The translations under genes were made by a program, and so were the position numbers. A DNA stretch of 64,000 nt, taken from positions 186,001 through 250,000 of the forward strand of contig NZ_JAGPNL010000003.1 in assembly GCF_018069565.1 (NCBI RefSeq). The letters are read 5' to 3'. The notes below the pieces were generated by a model. It was not told where the DNA came from and made no database searches. It saw nothing but the letters and a program-made list of their open reading frames with translations. Numbering within the stretch: the stretch's first letter is position 1; every line of letters starts with the position of its first letter. The stretch is from Streptomyces tagetis. Its GTDB lineage: Bacteria; Actinomycetota; Actinomycetes; Streptomycetales; Streptomycetaceae. Shown here piece after piece: positions 47,047 through 56,341 of the stretch.

Positions 47047-47595
47047 CTAGTCCAGCCCCAGCTCGTCCTTGCCGTACGCGTAGAGGTACGGCACTCCGGC
47101 CCCCGCCCGGATCTTCTCGTCGGCGCCGGTGGCCCGGTCGACGATGGTGGCCACGCCGACGACCTCCGCGCCGGCCTCGCGGACGGCCTCGACCGCGGTG
47201 AGCGGGGAGCCTCCGGTGGTGGAGGTGTCCTCGACGACCAGCACGCGGCGGCCCCGGATGTCCGGGCCCTCGACGCGCCGCTGGAGCCCGTGGGCCTTGG
47301 CGGCCTTGCGGACGACGAAGGCGTCGAGGCGGCGGCCCCGCGCGGCGGCGGCGTGCAGCATGGCGGCGGCGACCGGGTCGGCGCCCATGGTCAGCCCGCC
47401 CACGGCGTCGAACTCCAGGCCCTCGGTCAGGTCCAGCAGCACCTGGCCGACCAGCGGGGCGGCCTCGCCGTCGAGGGTGACGCGCCGCAGGTCGACGTAG
47501 TAGTCGGCTTCCAGACCCGAGGAGAGGGTCACCTTGCCGTGCACGACGGCCTTGTCCTTGATCTGCTGCAGCAGCGCGCCGCGTACCTCACTCAT
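47047..47595 (-). CDS. pyrE: Orotate phosphoribosyltransferase
   Basis: A 182-residue pyrimidine enzyme forming OMP from orotate and PRPP. The PRPP-binding loop RVLVVEDTSTTGGSPLTAVEAV (about 122-143) and the early KVTLSSGLEADYYVDLRRVTLDG are diagnostic. It lies 10 nt downstream of the aldose epimerase gene on the same strand with no own ribosome site visible, so translation may depend on the upstream gene. Confidence 0.95.
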   Translation of the reverse strand: MSEVRGALLQQIKDKAVVHGKVTLSSGLEADYYVDLRRVTLDGEAAPLVGQVLLDLTEGLEFDAVGGLTMGADPVAAAMLHAAAARGRRLDAFVVRKAAKAHGLQRRVEGPDIRGRRVLVVEDTSTTGGSPLTAVEAVREAGAEVVGVATIVDRATGADEKIRAGAGVPYLYAYGKDELGLD

Positions 47596-47605
47596 GACCG
47601 CCAGC

Positions 47606-48400
47606 TTAGAGCCGGCGCCAGCTCCAGGTCGTATGGGCCTCCAGCGGCTCCAGGGGCGTGACCAGGCGCGGGTGGGTGTTCAGCCCGTCGGGCGGGCCGG
47701 TCTGCGGTTCGACGCAGACGGCGGCGTCCTCCTCGTCGTAGACGACGACCCACGGCTCGCGGCTGGTCACCCGCAGCTCCAGGCGCTCGGGCCAGGTCAG
47801 GGTGACGTCGACGCCGTCGGGCATGCCGAAGCAGTCGTCCCGGGGGCCGGGGAGCGGGTCGATCCGGCGGCCGGTGGGCAGGTGGTCGGCGCCGCGCTCC
47901 TCCTGCCAGGCGGGCTCGAAGGCGATCCGCACGCCCTCGCAGGTGCCGCCGAGGGTGCGGTCGAACCACGGGTGCCAGCCGACCTGCGCCGGGAAGGAGG
48001 ACTCGTACGTCTCCACCGAGAGGGTCAGCGTCAGCGCGTCCGGGGCGAGCGCGATCACCTGGGTGACCCGGCCGGGGTAGGGCCAGGGCGCGGTGAGGTC
48101 GTGGGTGAGCACGGCCTCCGTCGCGTCGGCGCGGGCGGTGCGCCAGACGCCGTCGCGGGCGGTGCCGTGGATGGCGTGCGGCGGGGAGTTCAGCGGCATC
48201 TGGTGGACGTCGGCGCCGTCCCGGAAACGGCCGTCCCGGATGCGTCCGCACCACGGGACCATCGGGAAGCTGCCGTAGCGGTCGCCCTGGCGGAGCAGTT
48301 CGGTGCCGCCGACGCGGAGCCCGCCGATCCGGCCGCCGTTGCCCGGCAGCACGGTCGCCTCCGCGTCACCCGCGGTCAGCGTGATGGGTGTGTCACTCAC
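47606..48400 (-). CDS. Aldose 1-epimerase family protein
   Basis: A 264-residue galactose-mutarotase-like beta-sandwich. The conserved FPMVPWCGRIRDGRF and HGTARDGVW (substrate His) are followed by FPAQVGWHPWFDRTLGG (second His) and a C-terminal EPWVVVYDEEDAAVCVEPQTGPPDGLN with the catalytic Glu. It likely interconverts anomers of hexoses or hexose-6-phosphates. It precedes pyrE with a 10-nt gap, forming an unusual epimerase-pyrE pair seen in Streptomyces. Confidence 0.92.
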   Translation of the reverse strand: MSDTPITLTAGDAEATVLPGNGGRIGGLRVGGTELLRQGDRYGSFPMVPWCGRIRDGRFRDGADVHQMPLNSPPHAIHGTARDGVWRTARADATEAVLTHDLTAPWPYPGRVTQVIALAPDALTLTLSVETYESSFPAQVGWHPWFDRTLGGTCEGVRIAFEPAWQEERGADHLPTGRRIDPLPGPRDDCFGMPDGVDVTLTWPERLELRVTSREPWVVVYDEEDAAVCVEPQTGPPDGLNTHPRLVTPLEPLEAHTTWSWRRL

Positions 48401-48484
48401 GCCCCGACCCTACTGGGGTGATCGACTTCGGCGCCCGCTCTTCCGCCGACGGGCTTCCCCGGGGCCCCTTTCCCGCAGGCTCCG

Positions 48485-49375
48485 TCAGCGGCGGCGGCGC
48501 AGGGCGCGGCCGACGACGATCGCCGAGGCGACGACCAGGGCGGCGGCGGGGGCGGCCCAGCGCAGCGGGGTGGTGGTCGCGGCGGCTTCGGGGGCGGGCA
48601 CGGGCGCGTACCGGCCGCGCGGCGGGGCGTGGTCGACCTCCTCGGCGCTGCGCCCGATCATCGTCCGCCGGGCGTGGGCCGCCTCGGCGGGGGGCTCGGT
48701 GCCGGGGGGCTCGGTCAGCTCCGGGGTGTCCGGGGTCTCGGTCAGCTCGGGTACGTCGGGGGTGTCGGGGACCTCGGGGAGGTCGTGGTCGTGGTCGTGC
48801 TTGCCCTCGTCGGCGTCGGCGTCGGCGTCGGCGCCCGTGTCCGTGTCGGCGCCCGTGCCCGGGGTGCCGTCCGTACCCGCCTCCTCGCCGGTGTCCGGAG
48901 CGAGGGCGGACGGCGGGACCTCGGTGTCGAAGACCGAGGCGGGCCGGTCCTGGGCCGCGGCGGCGCCCGCGTTCTCCGCGAAGCGGGTCAGCAGCCGGGC
49001 CGCCGCGGCGGCCACCGCGTCCCCGTCCAGCTCCGTGACCCGGCCGTCGGCGACGGCCGTGCCGTCGAAGACGAGGGCGCAGCCGCCCTCGGCGTCCCGC
49101 AGCCGCAGCGTCAGCGCGAGCGAGACCGTGCCGCTGCCGCGCGCCTCGGTGGCCTCGCCCTCGACGTCGTAGCCGCCGTCGGTCCGGGCGGTGACGCCGA
49201 GGGAACCGCGGTAGGTGATGGAGTGGCCGCCGACGCGCAGCTTCAGCCGGCCCGTGCCGGGACCGGCACCGGCGTCCTGCTGGAGCCCGGGAACCGCCCG
49301 CGCGACCCGGGCCGGATCGGCCAGCACGCCCCTGAGCCGCTCGGCCGCCACCGGTACGAACACCTCATGCTCCAT
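48485..49375 (-). CDS. SRPBCC/CoxG-like protein with acidic linker and membrane anchor
   Basis: 296 residues. An N-terminal SRPBCC (START-like) ligand-binding domain (about 1-145, MEHEVFVPVAAERLRGVLADPARVARAVPGLQQ) matches the CoxG family. A long acidic, Asp/Ala/Glu/Pro/Thr-rich linker with a His-Asp run (KHDHDHDLPEVPD) follows. The C-terminal helix (WAAPAAALVVASAIVVGRALRRRR) anchors it with the bulk in the cytoplasm. CoxG proteins are linked to the maturation or membrane attachment of molybdo-hydroxylases; no such genes are adjacent here. Confidence 0.85.
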   Translation of the reverse strand: MEHEVFVPVAAERLRGVLADPARVARAVPGLQQDAGAGPGTGRLKLRVGGHSITYRGSLGVTARTDGGYDVEGEATEARGSGTVSLALTLRLRDAEGGCALVFDGTAVADGRVTELDGDAVAAAAARLLTRFAENAGAAAAQDRPASVFDTEVPPSALAPDTGEEAGTDGTPGTGADTDTGADADADADEGKHDHDHDLPEVPDTPDVPELTETPDTPELTEPPGTEPPAEAAHARRTMIGRSAEEVDHAPPRGRYAPVPAPEAAATTTPLRWAAPAAALVVASAIVVGRALRRRR

Positions 49376-49458
49376 GTCTCCGCACCCTACCCACCCCACC
49401 CCCGCCCCACCCCTCACCGCGGAGAAGTCGCCCCCTGCCGGGGATGTCCGGGCCCCCT

Positions 49459-51141
49459 TCAGTACCGGGGGTGGACCAGGGTCGAGGGCGGCAGTCCGGG
49501 GACCCGGGTGGGCCCGGCGGAGCGGGCCGCCTCGGCGAGGGCGGCGGGGGTGAGGGTGCGGGGGCGGGGACCGGCGCGGTCCACCCGCAGGGCGGGCGAG
49601 GCGCGGGCGGCCAGGACGAACCCCCAGTCGGCGGGGGCCGCGGCGTTGCCCGGGGCGCCCGCGGTGCCGGGAGCTGAGCCGGGGCCCCGGCCGTCGACCC
49701 GGTAGGGCAGGGTGCGCAGGCCCGCCGCGCGCAGCGTCGAGTCCACCGTCCAGAAGGCCACCGGGTGCGAGGCGAGGGGGCCGCCGTGCACCACCAGCCG
49801 CCCCTGGGGCGCGAGCACCCGCCGGACCAGGGCGTAGAACTCCTGCGAGTACAGCTTCGTACTGGCCGTGAGCCCCGGGTCCGGCAGGTCCGAGATCACC
49901 ACGTCGTACGGGGCCGCGGGCTCCCCGCGCAGCCGGCGGAAGGCGTCGGCGGCGGTGACGTGGACGCGCGGGTCGCCGTAGGCGTGCTCGTTCAGGGCGG
50001 ACAGTCCCGGGTCCTGCCGGGCCAGCTCGACGAGGGCGGGGTCGAGTTCGAGCACGTCGACCCGGCGCACGTCCGGGTGGCGCAGCACCTCCCGCGCGGC
50101 GAGCCCGTCGCCGCCGCCGAGGATGAGCACGCGCGCGTGCGGCCCGGTCATGGCGGGGAAGACCAGCGCCTCGTGGTAGCGGCGCTCGTCGTCGCCGCTG
50201 ACCCGCAGCCGCCCGTCCAGGAAGAGCCGTAACGGCCGGCCGTCGGTGCCCCCGGCGAGGACCACCTCCTGCACGTCCGTCCGGACGGCCACGCGGACGT
50301 CCTGGCCGTAGACGGCGTGGCGGGCGGCGCGTTCGAAGTCGTCGGCGAGGACGGTGGCGGCGGCGAGGACGGCGAGCACCACGATGTTGACGGTCACCAG
50401 CAGCCAGCGGGCCCGCCGGGTGAGGTCGCCGCGGAAGAGGCCGAGCACCAGCGCGGCCCCGACCACCGCGTTGACCGTGCCGGTGACGAGCGCGCCGGTC
50501 AACTGGCCGAGGAAGGGCAGCAGGACGAAGGGGAAGGCGAGGCCGCCGACGAGCGCGCCGACGTAGTCCGCGGCGAACAGGTCGGCCACCGCGCCGCCCG
50601 CGTCCTGCCGCCGGATGCGCTGGATCAGCTCCATCAGCAGCGGCACCTCGGCGCCGATCAGCAGGCCGATGGTGAGCGAGAAGGCGACCAGCAGGACGTG
50701 CGGCCCCTCGGCCCACAGTCCGCCCCAGCCGCCGGTCCAGGCGAAGACGGCGTACAGGGCCATGGCGCTGGAGCCGCCGACCAGGGCGAGGACCGCCTCG
50801 ACGGCGCCGAAGCCCGCCGCGGCGAACCGGCGCAGCCGTTTGGCGGCGAGGGACCCGATGCCCATGGCGAAGACCATCACGGAGAGCACGACGGACGCCT
50901 GGGTGACCGAGTCGCCGATCAAGTAGGAGGCGAGGGCGACGAGTTCGAGTTCGTACACGAGCCCGCAGGCCGCGCAGACGAACACGCCCGCCAGGACCAG
51001 GAACCGCCCGGTGCCCGGCCGGACCGGCAGCCCGGCCGCCGATGCGGGGGCGACCGGGCCGGGTGCCGGGCCCGGGGCACCGCCTGGGCGGCCCCAGGAC
51101 GGCGGGGAGCCGGGAGGGGCGGGCACTTGCGGTTCGATCAC
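49459..51141 (-). CDS. Polyamine aminopropyltransferase (spermidine synthase) with membrane domain
   Basis: 560 residues. The N-terminal half has about seven membrane helices (residues 45-265) starting [23 protein letters not shown]. The C-terminal half is a spermidine synthase fold: [34 protein letters not shown] is the decarboxy-SAM site and [11 protein letters not shown] the catalytic Asp. This membrane-fused form is common in actinobacteria; its acceptor is not proven. A TTA codon (50230-50232, residue 304) lies in the linker before the synthase part. Confidence 0.92.
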   Translation of the reverse strand: MIEPQVPAPPGSPPSWGRPGGAPGPAPGPVAPASAAGLPVRPGTGRFLVLAGVFVCAACGLVYELELVALASYLIGDSVTQASVVLSVMVFAMGIGSLAAKRLRRFAAAGFGAVEAVLALVGGSSAMALYAVFAWTGGWGGLWAEGPHVLLVAFSLTIGLLIGAEVPLLMELIQRIRRQDAGGAVADLFAADYVGALVGGLAFPFVLLPFLGQLTGALVTGTVNAVVGAALVLGLFRGDLTRRARWLLVTVNIVVLAVLAAATVLADDFERAARHAVYGQDVRVAVRTDVQEVVLAGGTDGRPLRLFLDGRLRVSGDDERRYHEALVFPAMTGPHARVLILGGGDGLAAREVLRHPDVRRVDVLELDPALVELARQDPGLSALNEHAYGDPRVHVTAADAFRRLRGEPAAPYDVVISDLPDPGLTASTKLYSQEFYALVRRVLAPQGRLVVHGGPLASHPVAFWTVDSTLRAAGLRTLPYRVDGRGPGSAPGTAGAPGNAAAPADWGFVLAARASPALRVDRAGPRPRTLTPAALAEAARSAGPTRVPGLPPSTLVHPRY

Positions 51142-51229
51142 GCAGTGACGTTACGTCACACACCGGTCGCACATCGTCACCCACACGTGTGAAACTACCG
51201 GACAGGTGAGCCCCAGAGGTTTACGCGGC

Positions 51230-51766
51230 TCACACTCCGGACGGGCTGAGCTGCGGCGACGGCACCCGGACACCCACCCGGGTCCGCGTCGCCACCAACT
51301 GACCGTCCTGTGGATAGGCGTGCCAGGTCCGCCAGTGCACCTGCCCCTCGTGCCGGCGGGCCATCAGGGCGGTGAAGGCGTGGGGGCTGCCGGGGAAGAC
51401 TCCGGCCAGCCCGTGCGGATGGTCGGCGACCAGTGCCAGCAACTCCTGGGCGCGGCCCGCGAAGGAGCCCGGCGTCATCACCTCCACGCGGGCGGCGAAC
51501 TCGTACTCCCAGTCCCCGACCCGCTTGGCGACGCCCAGCGGGAGGGGGGTGCTGCTGCCCGGGATGCAGGCCACCGTCTCCGAGCAGACGCCGCGCTCCT
51601 CCTCCAGCAGGACTTGGTGCGAGGCGCCGAGGAGCCGCAACTGCAATCTGGCTCCGGCGAGTTCGAGGTCGAGAGCGGCCAGCGCCGGCAGCGGTTCGCG
51701 CCCCAGGGCCCAGGCCAGGTCGGCGGCGCGCGTGTCGGTGTAGGCGGTGTTCAGGGTCGTGAGCAT
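51230..51766 (-). CDS. DUF2617-family protein
   Basis: A 178-residue soluble protein: TDTRAADLAWALGREPLPALAALDLEL, then GASHQVLLEEERGVCSETVACIPG and GSPHAFTALMAR near the end match DUF2617, an actinobacterial family of unknown function. ATG 51766 is preceded by GCGGAG. It lies about 90 nt from the start of the spermidine synthase gene and points the same way, so the two may be co-transcribed. Confidence 0.88.
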   Translation of the reverse strand: MLTTLNTAYTDTRAADLAWALGREPLPALAALDLELAGARLQLRLLGASHQVLLEEERGVCSETVACIPGSSTPLPLGVAKRVGDWEYEFAARVEVMTPGSFAGRAQELLALVADHPHGLAGVFPGSPHAFTALMARRHEGQVHWRTWHAYPQDGQLVATRTRVGVRVPSPQLSPSGV

Positions 51767-52161
51767 GGATCGGCTCCGCAAGCGCACATGGTGAGGAAGG
51801 TGTGGGCCTGCCCCCGGTCGGTGCCCGGGAAGGCGGCCCGGTCAGCCCAGTCGGCCGGCCGGAAGGAAGTCGAGAGGTGGCCGAGGGGCTGCGTCGGTGA
51901 GGAGAGCGAATCACGAACTGGGCCGCTGCCACAGCGTTTTTACCCAACTTCGTGGTGTTTCCATCCCTCAGAGGGCCTCACAGTTCACCTGTTCAACAAC
52001 ACGGCACGCAGGGCTCGCACACGGCCGGCCGCGCGCCGGTACGCGAAAGCGCCCGCCGGCCATGTTCCGGCGGGCGCTCCCCTGGTCCGGGTCCCGGTTC
52101 CCGGGCTCGGGGCCCGTGGTGCGGACGCGGTTCCCCCTGGCAGGAGCTCAGCTACCCCGTG
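51767..52161. other. Gap between DUF2617 and the Gly/Cys-rich gene
   Basis: About 395 bp with no gene. It holds the terminator hairpin at 52048-52078 and an A/T-richer area around 51935-52010 (gcgtttttacccaac, tgttcaacaacac), which is the likely promoter region for the leftward DUF2617 gene. Confidence 0.4.
52048..52078 (-). terminator. Hairpin downstream of the Gly/Cys-rich gene
   Basis: A perfect 12-bp stem (52048-52059 with 52067-52078) and a 7-nt loop lie 84 nt past the stop of the 104-residue gene in its direction of transcription. Confidence 0.65.
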
Positions 52162-52476
52162 CTAGCTGCCTCCACCGCATCCCCCTCCCCCGCAGGACGA
52201 CCCGCCCGAGCAGGACGAGCCGCCGGAGCAGGAGTGGCCTCCGTGGTGGCCGCCGGACGAACCGCCGTCGCCGGCCCACCAACTGTGTCCGCCGCTGTCC
52301 CCGCCGCCCCCGGCGTCGCCCGAGGACCCGGCCCGCCGGCCACGAGCCGCCCCGCGGCCCGGACCGGCCGGACGCCGGGGTGCCGGACGGCGGGCCGGGC
52401 CGTGACGGCGACGGCCGGACAGCACGCCCCAGCCGGTCAGCGCGGCGACGGCGAGCAGGACGATGACGATGCCCAT
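52162..52476 (-). CDS. Small membrane protein with Gly/His/Cys-rich tail
   Basis: A 104-residue protein. The N-terminal helix (MGIVIVLLAVAALTGWGVL) is followed by an Arg/Pro/Gly-rich linker and a tail of Gly with Ser, His and five cysteines (GGHHGGHSCSGGSSC, then SCGGGGCGGG). ATG 52476 has an excellent GGAGGG site 6 nt upstream. Such tails occur at the ends of some actinobacterial membrane proteins (TIGR04222-type) and could bind metal or form disulfides; here the catalytic part is missing and only anchor and tail remain. Confidence 0.75.
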   Translation of the reverse strand: MGIVIVLLAVAALTGWGVLSGRRRHGPARRPAPRRPAGPGRGAARGRRAGSSGDAGGGGDSGGHSWWAGDGGSSGGHHGGHSCSGGSSCSGGSSCGGGGCGGGS

Positions 52477-52636
52477 GGCGCACCCTCCTTCCGATACCCC
52501 CCTCGGCCGGAGCCCGGAGGGTCCCGAAGCGCCCCCCGTGGGTGCCTCGCTCGGTGCGTGCCCGGGACATGCCCCCGCCCGAACCGCGTCAAAGCAGAGT
52601 TGAGGAACTCCAGAGCTTGGGCGCAGGATGGCCGTC

Positions 52637-53431
52637 ATGACCTCCAGTACCCGCCCGTACCTCAACCGCCGGCTCGCCGAGTTCGGGACCACGGTCTTCG
52701 CCGAGATGTCCGCCCTGGCCGCCTCCACCGGGGCGATCAACCTGGGCCAGGGCTTCCCGGACACGGACGGCCCCGAGGAGGTCCGGGAGGCGGCCGTACG
52801 GGCGCTGCGCGACGGACGCGGCAACCAGTACCCGCCGGGTCCGGGCGTACCCGAGCTGCGCGCCGCCGTCGCCGGACACCAACGCCGCCGCTACGGGCTC
52901 GGCTTCGACCCCGACACCGAGGTCCTGGTCACCGCCGGCGCCACCGAGGCCATCGCCGCCACACTGCTCGCCCTGGTGGAGCCCGGCGACGAGGTGGTGG
53001 CCCTGGAGCCGTACTACGACTCCTACGCGGCCTGTGTCGCCATGGCGGGCGGCACGCGCGTGCCGGTGACGCTGCGCCCGCGGGAGGGCGCCTTCCGGCT
53101 CGACCTGGACGAGCTGCGCGACGCGGTCACCGACCGCACCCGCCTGCTGCTGATCAACACCCCGCACAACCCGACCGGCACCGTCCTGACCCGCGAGGAG
53201 CTGACCGCCGTCGCCGAGCTGGCCGTGGAGCGGGACCTGCTCGTCGTCACCGACGAGGTCTACGAGCACCTGGTCTTCGACGGCGCCGAACACCTCCCGC
53301 TCGCCTCCTTCCCCGGGATGCGCGAGCGCACGGTCACCATCAGCTCCGCCGGGAAGACCCTCTCCTTCACGGGCTGGAAGGTCGGCTGGGTCAAGGCTTT
53401 TTCGCCTGCCTATTGGACGCTGGCCGCGTGA
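52637..53431 (+). pseudogene. PLP aminotransferase gene cut by the island (5' part)
   Basis: 265 residues of a class I/II aminotransferase are intact from the N-terminus (YLNRRLAEFGTTVFAEMSAL) through the PLP lysine motif (SSAGKTLSFTGWKVGWV). The protein then turns into an unrelated 10-residue tail (KAFSPAYWTLAA) and stops. About 145 residues of the small domain are missing. The break falls in the codons for GWV at about 53393, where the downstream full-length homologue continues normally. The interpretation is integration of the island inside this gene. Confidence 0.88.
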
Positions 53432-53502
53432 ACGCCTTGCCGGGCATCGGCCAGGATGGTCTTCGAAGGATCGACGGACACCCAGGTGAGGACGGTGGAG
53501 AC

Positions 53503-54690
53503 ATGAGCGGCAGGCCGCTGCTGAACCGCAGGCTGAACGGACTCGGGACGACGATCTTCGCGGAGATGTCGGCACTGGCGACCGCGACGGGCGCGATCAA
53601 CCTGGGCCAGGGTTTTCCTGACACGGACGGGCCGGAGTCCGTACGGGAAGCGGCCGTGCGAGCGCTACGGGAGGGCCACGGCAACCAGTACCCGCCGGGA
53701 CCGGGTATCCCGGAGCTGCGCGCGGCCATCAGCGACCACCAGCGCCGCTTCTACGACCTGAGCTTCGACCCCGACACGGACGTCCTGGTCACCGCAGGGG
53801 CAACGGAGGCGATCGCCGCGACCATGCTCGCCCTCCTCGAACCGGGAGACGAGGTGATCGCCTTCGAGCCCTTCTACGACTCCTACGCGGCCTGCATCGC
53901 CATGGCCGGCGCGAAGCGCGTACCACTCACCCTGCGGGCCCCGTCCTTCCGCCCGGATCTGGACGAGCTTCGAGCGCTGATCAACCCGCGGACCCGTCTC
54001 CTTCTCCTCAACACCCCCCACAACCCGACCGGGATGGTCCTCACCTCCGACGAGCAAAGCGCCATCGCCGCACTCGCCGTCGAACACGACCTGCTCGTAG
54101 TCACCGACGAGGTGTACGAGCACCTCGTCTACGAAGGCGTACACCGCCCCATCGCGGCCCTGCCCGGCATGCGTGAGCGCACCGTATCCATCTCGTCCGC
54201 CGGCAAGACCTTCTCCTTCACGGGATGGAAGGTTGGCTGGGTGACGGCGGACGGCCCGCTCATCGCCGCCGTCCGCACGGCCAAGCAATACCTGACCTAC
54301 GTCAGCGCGGGCCCCTTCCAGTACGCGGTCGCCGAAGCGCTGCGTCTGCCAGACACGTACTTCGACAATTTCCGCACCGACCACCGACGCAAGCGCGACC
54401 TGCTCGGCGACGGCCTGCGCGCGGCCGGGTTCGAGGTCTACCAGCCCCAGGGGACGTATTTCATCACCACCGACATCACCCCCTTGGGCGAGAAGGACGC
54501 CTACGCTTTCTGCCGCGCCCTCCCCGAACGCTGCGGCGTCGTCGCCGTCCCCAACTCTGTCTTCTACGACAACCCGGAAGCCGGCCGCAGCCAAGTCCGC
54601 TTCACCTTCTGCAAGAGGGAGGATGTTCTCGCCGAGGCCACCAGCCGCCTGCAACACCTGGCGTCCTCAACTCGCGACCTTGAGGCATGA
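53503..54690 (+). CDS. Full-length PLP-dependent aminotransferase, island copy
   Basis: A 395-residue class I/II aminotransferase, closely related to the interrupted upstream gene over its whole shared length. Motifs are INLGQGFPDTDGP, TAGATEAIAA, NTPHNPTG (about 170-177), TDEVYEHLVYEG, the PLP Lys235 in SSAGKTFSFTGWK, and the C-terminal SQVRFTFCKRE with the substrate-carboxylate Arg. The fold fits the kynurenine/methionine/N-succinyl-DAP aminotransferase group; the substrate is unproven. Third-position differences from copy 1 are many, so it came from another strain rather than from recent duplication. Confidence 0.93.
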   Translation: MSGRPLLNRRLNGLGTTIFAEMSALATATGAINLGQGFPDTDGPESVREAAVRALREGHGNQYPPGPGIPELRAAISDHQRRFYDLSFDPDTDVLVTAGATEAIAATMLALLEPGDEVIAFEPFYDSYAACIAMAGAKRVPLTLRAPSFRPDLDELRALINPRTRLLLLNTPHNPTGMVLTSDEQSAIAALAVEHDLLVVTDEVYEHLVYEGVHRPIAALPGMRERTVSISSAGKTFSFTGWKVGWVTADGPLIAAVRTAKQYLTYVSAGPFQYAVAEALRLPDTYFDNFRTDHRRKRDLLGDGLRAAGFEVYQPQGTYFITTDITPLGEKDAYAFCRALPERCGVVAVPNSVFYDNPEAGRSQVRFTFCKREDVLAEATSRLQHLASSTRDLEA

Positions 54691-54891
54691 AGAACCAGCA
54701 GAATATGCATCGCCCACCGGGCTGAGAGAGTCTCAAGGAGAAACCTCGGCCCGGGTTACCCTCGCGCTTTCACGCAGCGGGCTGTCCGGTAGTTGATTAA
54801 GGGGAAGCTTCAGCTTCCGGAAACCTCTTCGCCTGTACCGCCGCCCTGCCTATGCTGCGCCCCGACCCCTTCCTCGACTGACGAGGCCGAC

Positions 54892-56328
54892 ATGCAGCAG
54901 TCATGGAACAGCGACCGCCGCCGCACCGCGATCGGTCGCTCCAGCCTCTCCGTGCCGGCGCGCCAGGCTCTGGCCGACCGCCAGCTCAACGCGGACCGCA
55001 CGATCCTCGACTACGGCTGTGGCCGAGGCGGCGACGTCGCCTCCCTCCAGCGCCTCGATTGCAAGATCACCGGTTGGGACCCTCACTACAGCTCGAGCGC
55101 ACCGGTGGCCCCCTCCGACGTCGTCCTCCTCACCTACGTCCTGAACGTCATCGAGGACCCCGTCGAGCGTCGGCAGACGCTCAAGGAGGCATGGAGGCTC
55201 GCCACCTCCGTACTCATCGTCTCGGCTCGCCTCACCTGGGAGCGGTCCAAAGTCCGCGGCCAGGAGTACGGCGACGGCCTCCTCACCAGTCGGCAGACGT
55301 TCCAGCACCTCTTCAGCCCGGACGAGCTACGGATCTACGTCGAGGAGGTCACAGGAACACGCTGCATATCAGCGGCCCCCGGCATCGTGTACGCCTTCAA
55401 GGACGACTCAGCCCGACTGGGCTACCTCGCACACCGCATCGTCCCCGACGCCGAGTGGCTCGCTTCAGCCGATACCACTTCCGCTATCGCCTCGCTGGTC
55501 GACTACGTCGAACGACGTGGCCGCCCGCCCCGTGTCGACGAGATGCCCCGGCCGATGGCCGAACAGCTCGCCCACCTGAAACCCGGCGAACTCAAGCGCC
55601 TCATACGCGACTCCGCCGACGCCGAGAAGGTCTCCGAGGGCGCCAAGCGCACGACGCTGAACACGCTACTGTTCCTCGCCGTCGAGCTCTTCAACGGCCG
55701 AGGTCCGTTCAGCAGCCTCCCCCTCGGCGTCCAGCTCGACGTCCGTTCGTTCTTCACCTCGTACAAGGAAGCCTGCCAGCGCTCCGACCGTCTGCTCCTC
55801 AAGCTCCGGGACGACACCTATATCCGGGGCGCCATGAACGCATCCGCCGTCGGCAAGATCACCCCGACCGCGCTGTACGTGCACCGCCGGGCGATCGACC
55901 GGATGCCGACAGTCCTGCGCCTGTACGAGCACTGCGCCTCCGTCGCCGCCGGCCGCCCTCAAGAATGGACCATCGCCAAGCTGAAGCACCAGGGGCGAGC
56001 CGTCAGCTGGCTCGACTACCCGGAATTCGACAAGGACCCACACCCGCGGATCACGTCCTCGTACCTCGTAGATCTCAAGACCCTGGAGACCTCGCACATG
56101 TCCTACGCGAACTCCGCCAACCGTCCTTTGCTCCACCGCAAGCACGAATTCCTGGCGCCTGACGACCCAGACGTGCTGCGTTACCGCCGTCTGACCGAGT
56201 CCGAGCTACGCGCTGGCCTCTACGAGAATCCACACCTGATCGGCACCGAGAATGGCTGGGAGGCCGAACTGATCAGGTGCGGTCGCATGCTTCGGGGACA
56301 CCGGCTGGTCCGGCGCCCCGAAGGCTGA
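54892..56328 (+). CDS. DNA phosphorothioation-associated putative methyltransferase
   Basis: A 478-residue protein. The SAM-binding motif I is ILDYGCGRGGDVASL (about 38-52), followed by GWDPHY and VVLLTYVLNVIEDPVERRQTL as motif II/IV equivalents. A long helical C-terminal half follows. The architecture matches the dnd-associated methyltransferase family that accompanies dnd operons. Its biochemical target is not known to me. ATG 54892 follows GAGG at 6 nt. It is convergent with dndA, with 13 nt between stops. Confidence 0.85.
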   Translation: MQQSWNSDRRRTAIGRSSLSVPARQALADRQLNADRTILDYGCGRGGDVASLQRLDCKITGWDPHYSSSAPVAPSDVVLLTYVLNVIEDPVERRQTLKEAWRLATSVLIVSARLTWERSKVRGQEYGDGLLTSRQTFQHLFSPDELRIYVEEVTGTRCISAAPGIVYAFKDDSARLGYLAHRIVPDAEWLASADTTSAIASLVDYVERRGRPPRVDEMPRPMAEQLAHLKPGELKRLIRDSADAEKVSEGAKRTTLNTLLFLAVELFNGRGPFSSLPLGVQLDVRSFFTSYKEACQRSDRLLLKLRDDTYIRGAMNASAVGKITPTALYVHRRAIDRMPTVLRLYEHCASVAAGRPQEWTIAKLKHQGRAVSWLDYPEFDKDPHPRITSSYLVDLKTLETSHMSYANSANRPLLHRKHEFLAPDDPDVLRYRRLTESELRAGLYENPHLIGTENGWEAELIRCGRMLRGHRLVRRPEG

Positions 56329-56341
56329 GCAGCTCAAACCG

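Noticed and set aside
48485..51184. 899-residue minus-strand frame joining the SRPBCC protein to upstream sequence
   Set aside because: The part above 49375 is an out-of-frame shadow of the spermidine synthase gene; the SRPBCC domain begins at MEHEVF.
51952..53502. 5' extension of the island aminotransferase frame
   Set aside because: The upstream frame overlaps the Gly/Cys-rich gene and the interrupted aminotransferase in another frame; the homology and family N-terminus begin at ATG 53503.
53432..53502. Possible recombinase or attachment-site gene in the 72 bp between the two aminotransferase copies
   Set aside because: Too short for a gene, and no clear direct or inverted repeat stands out; only the homology break itself marks the junction.
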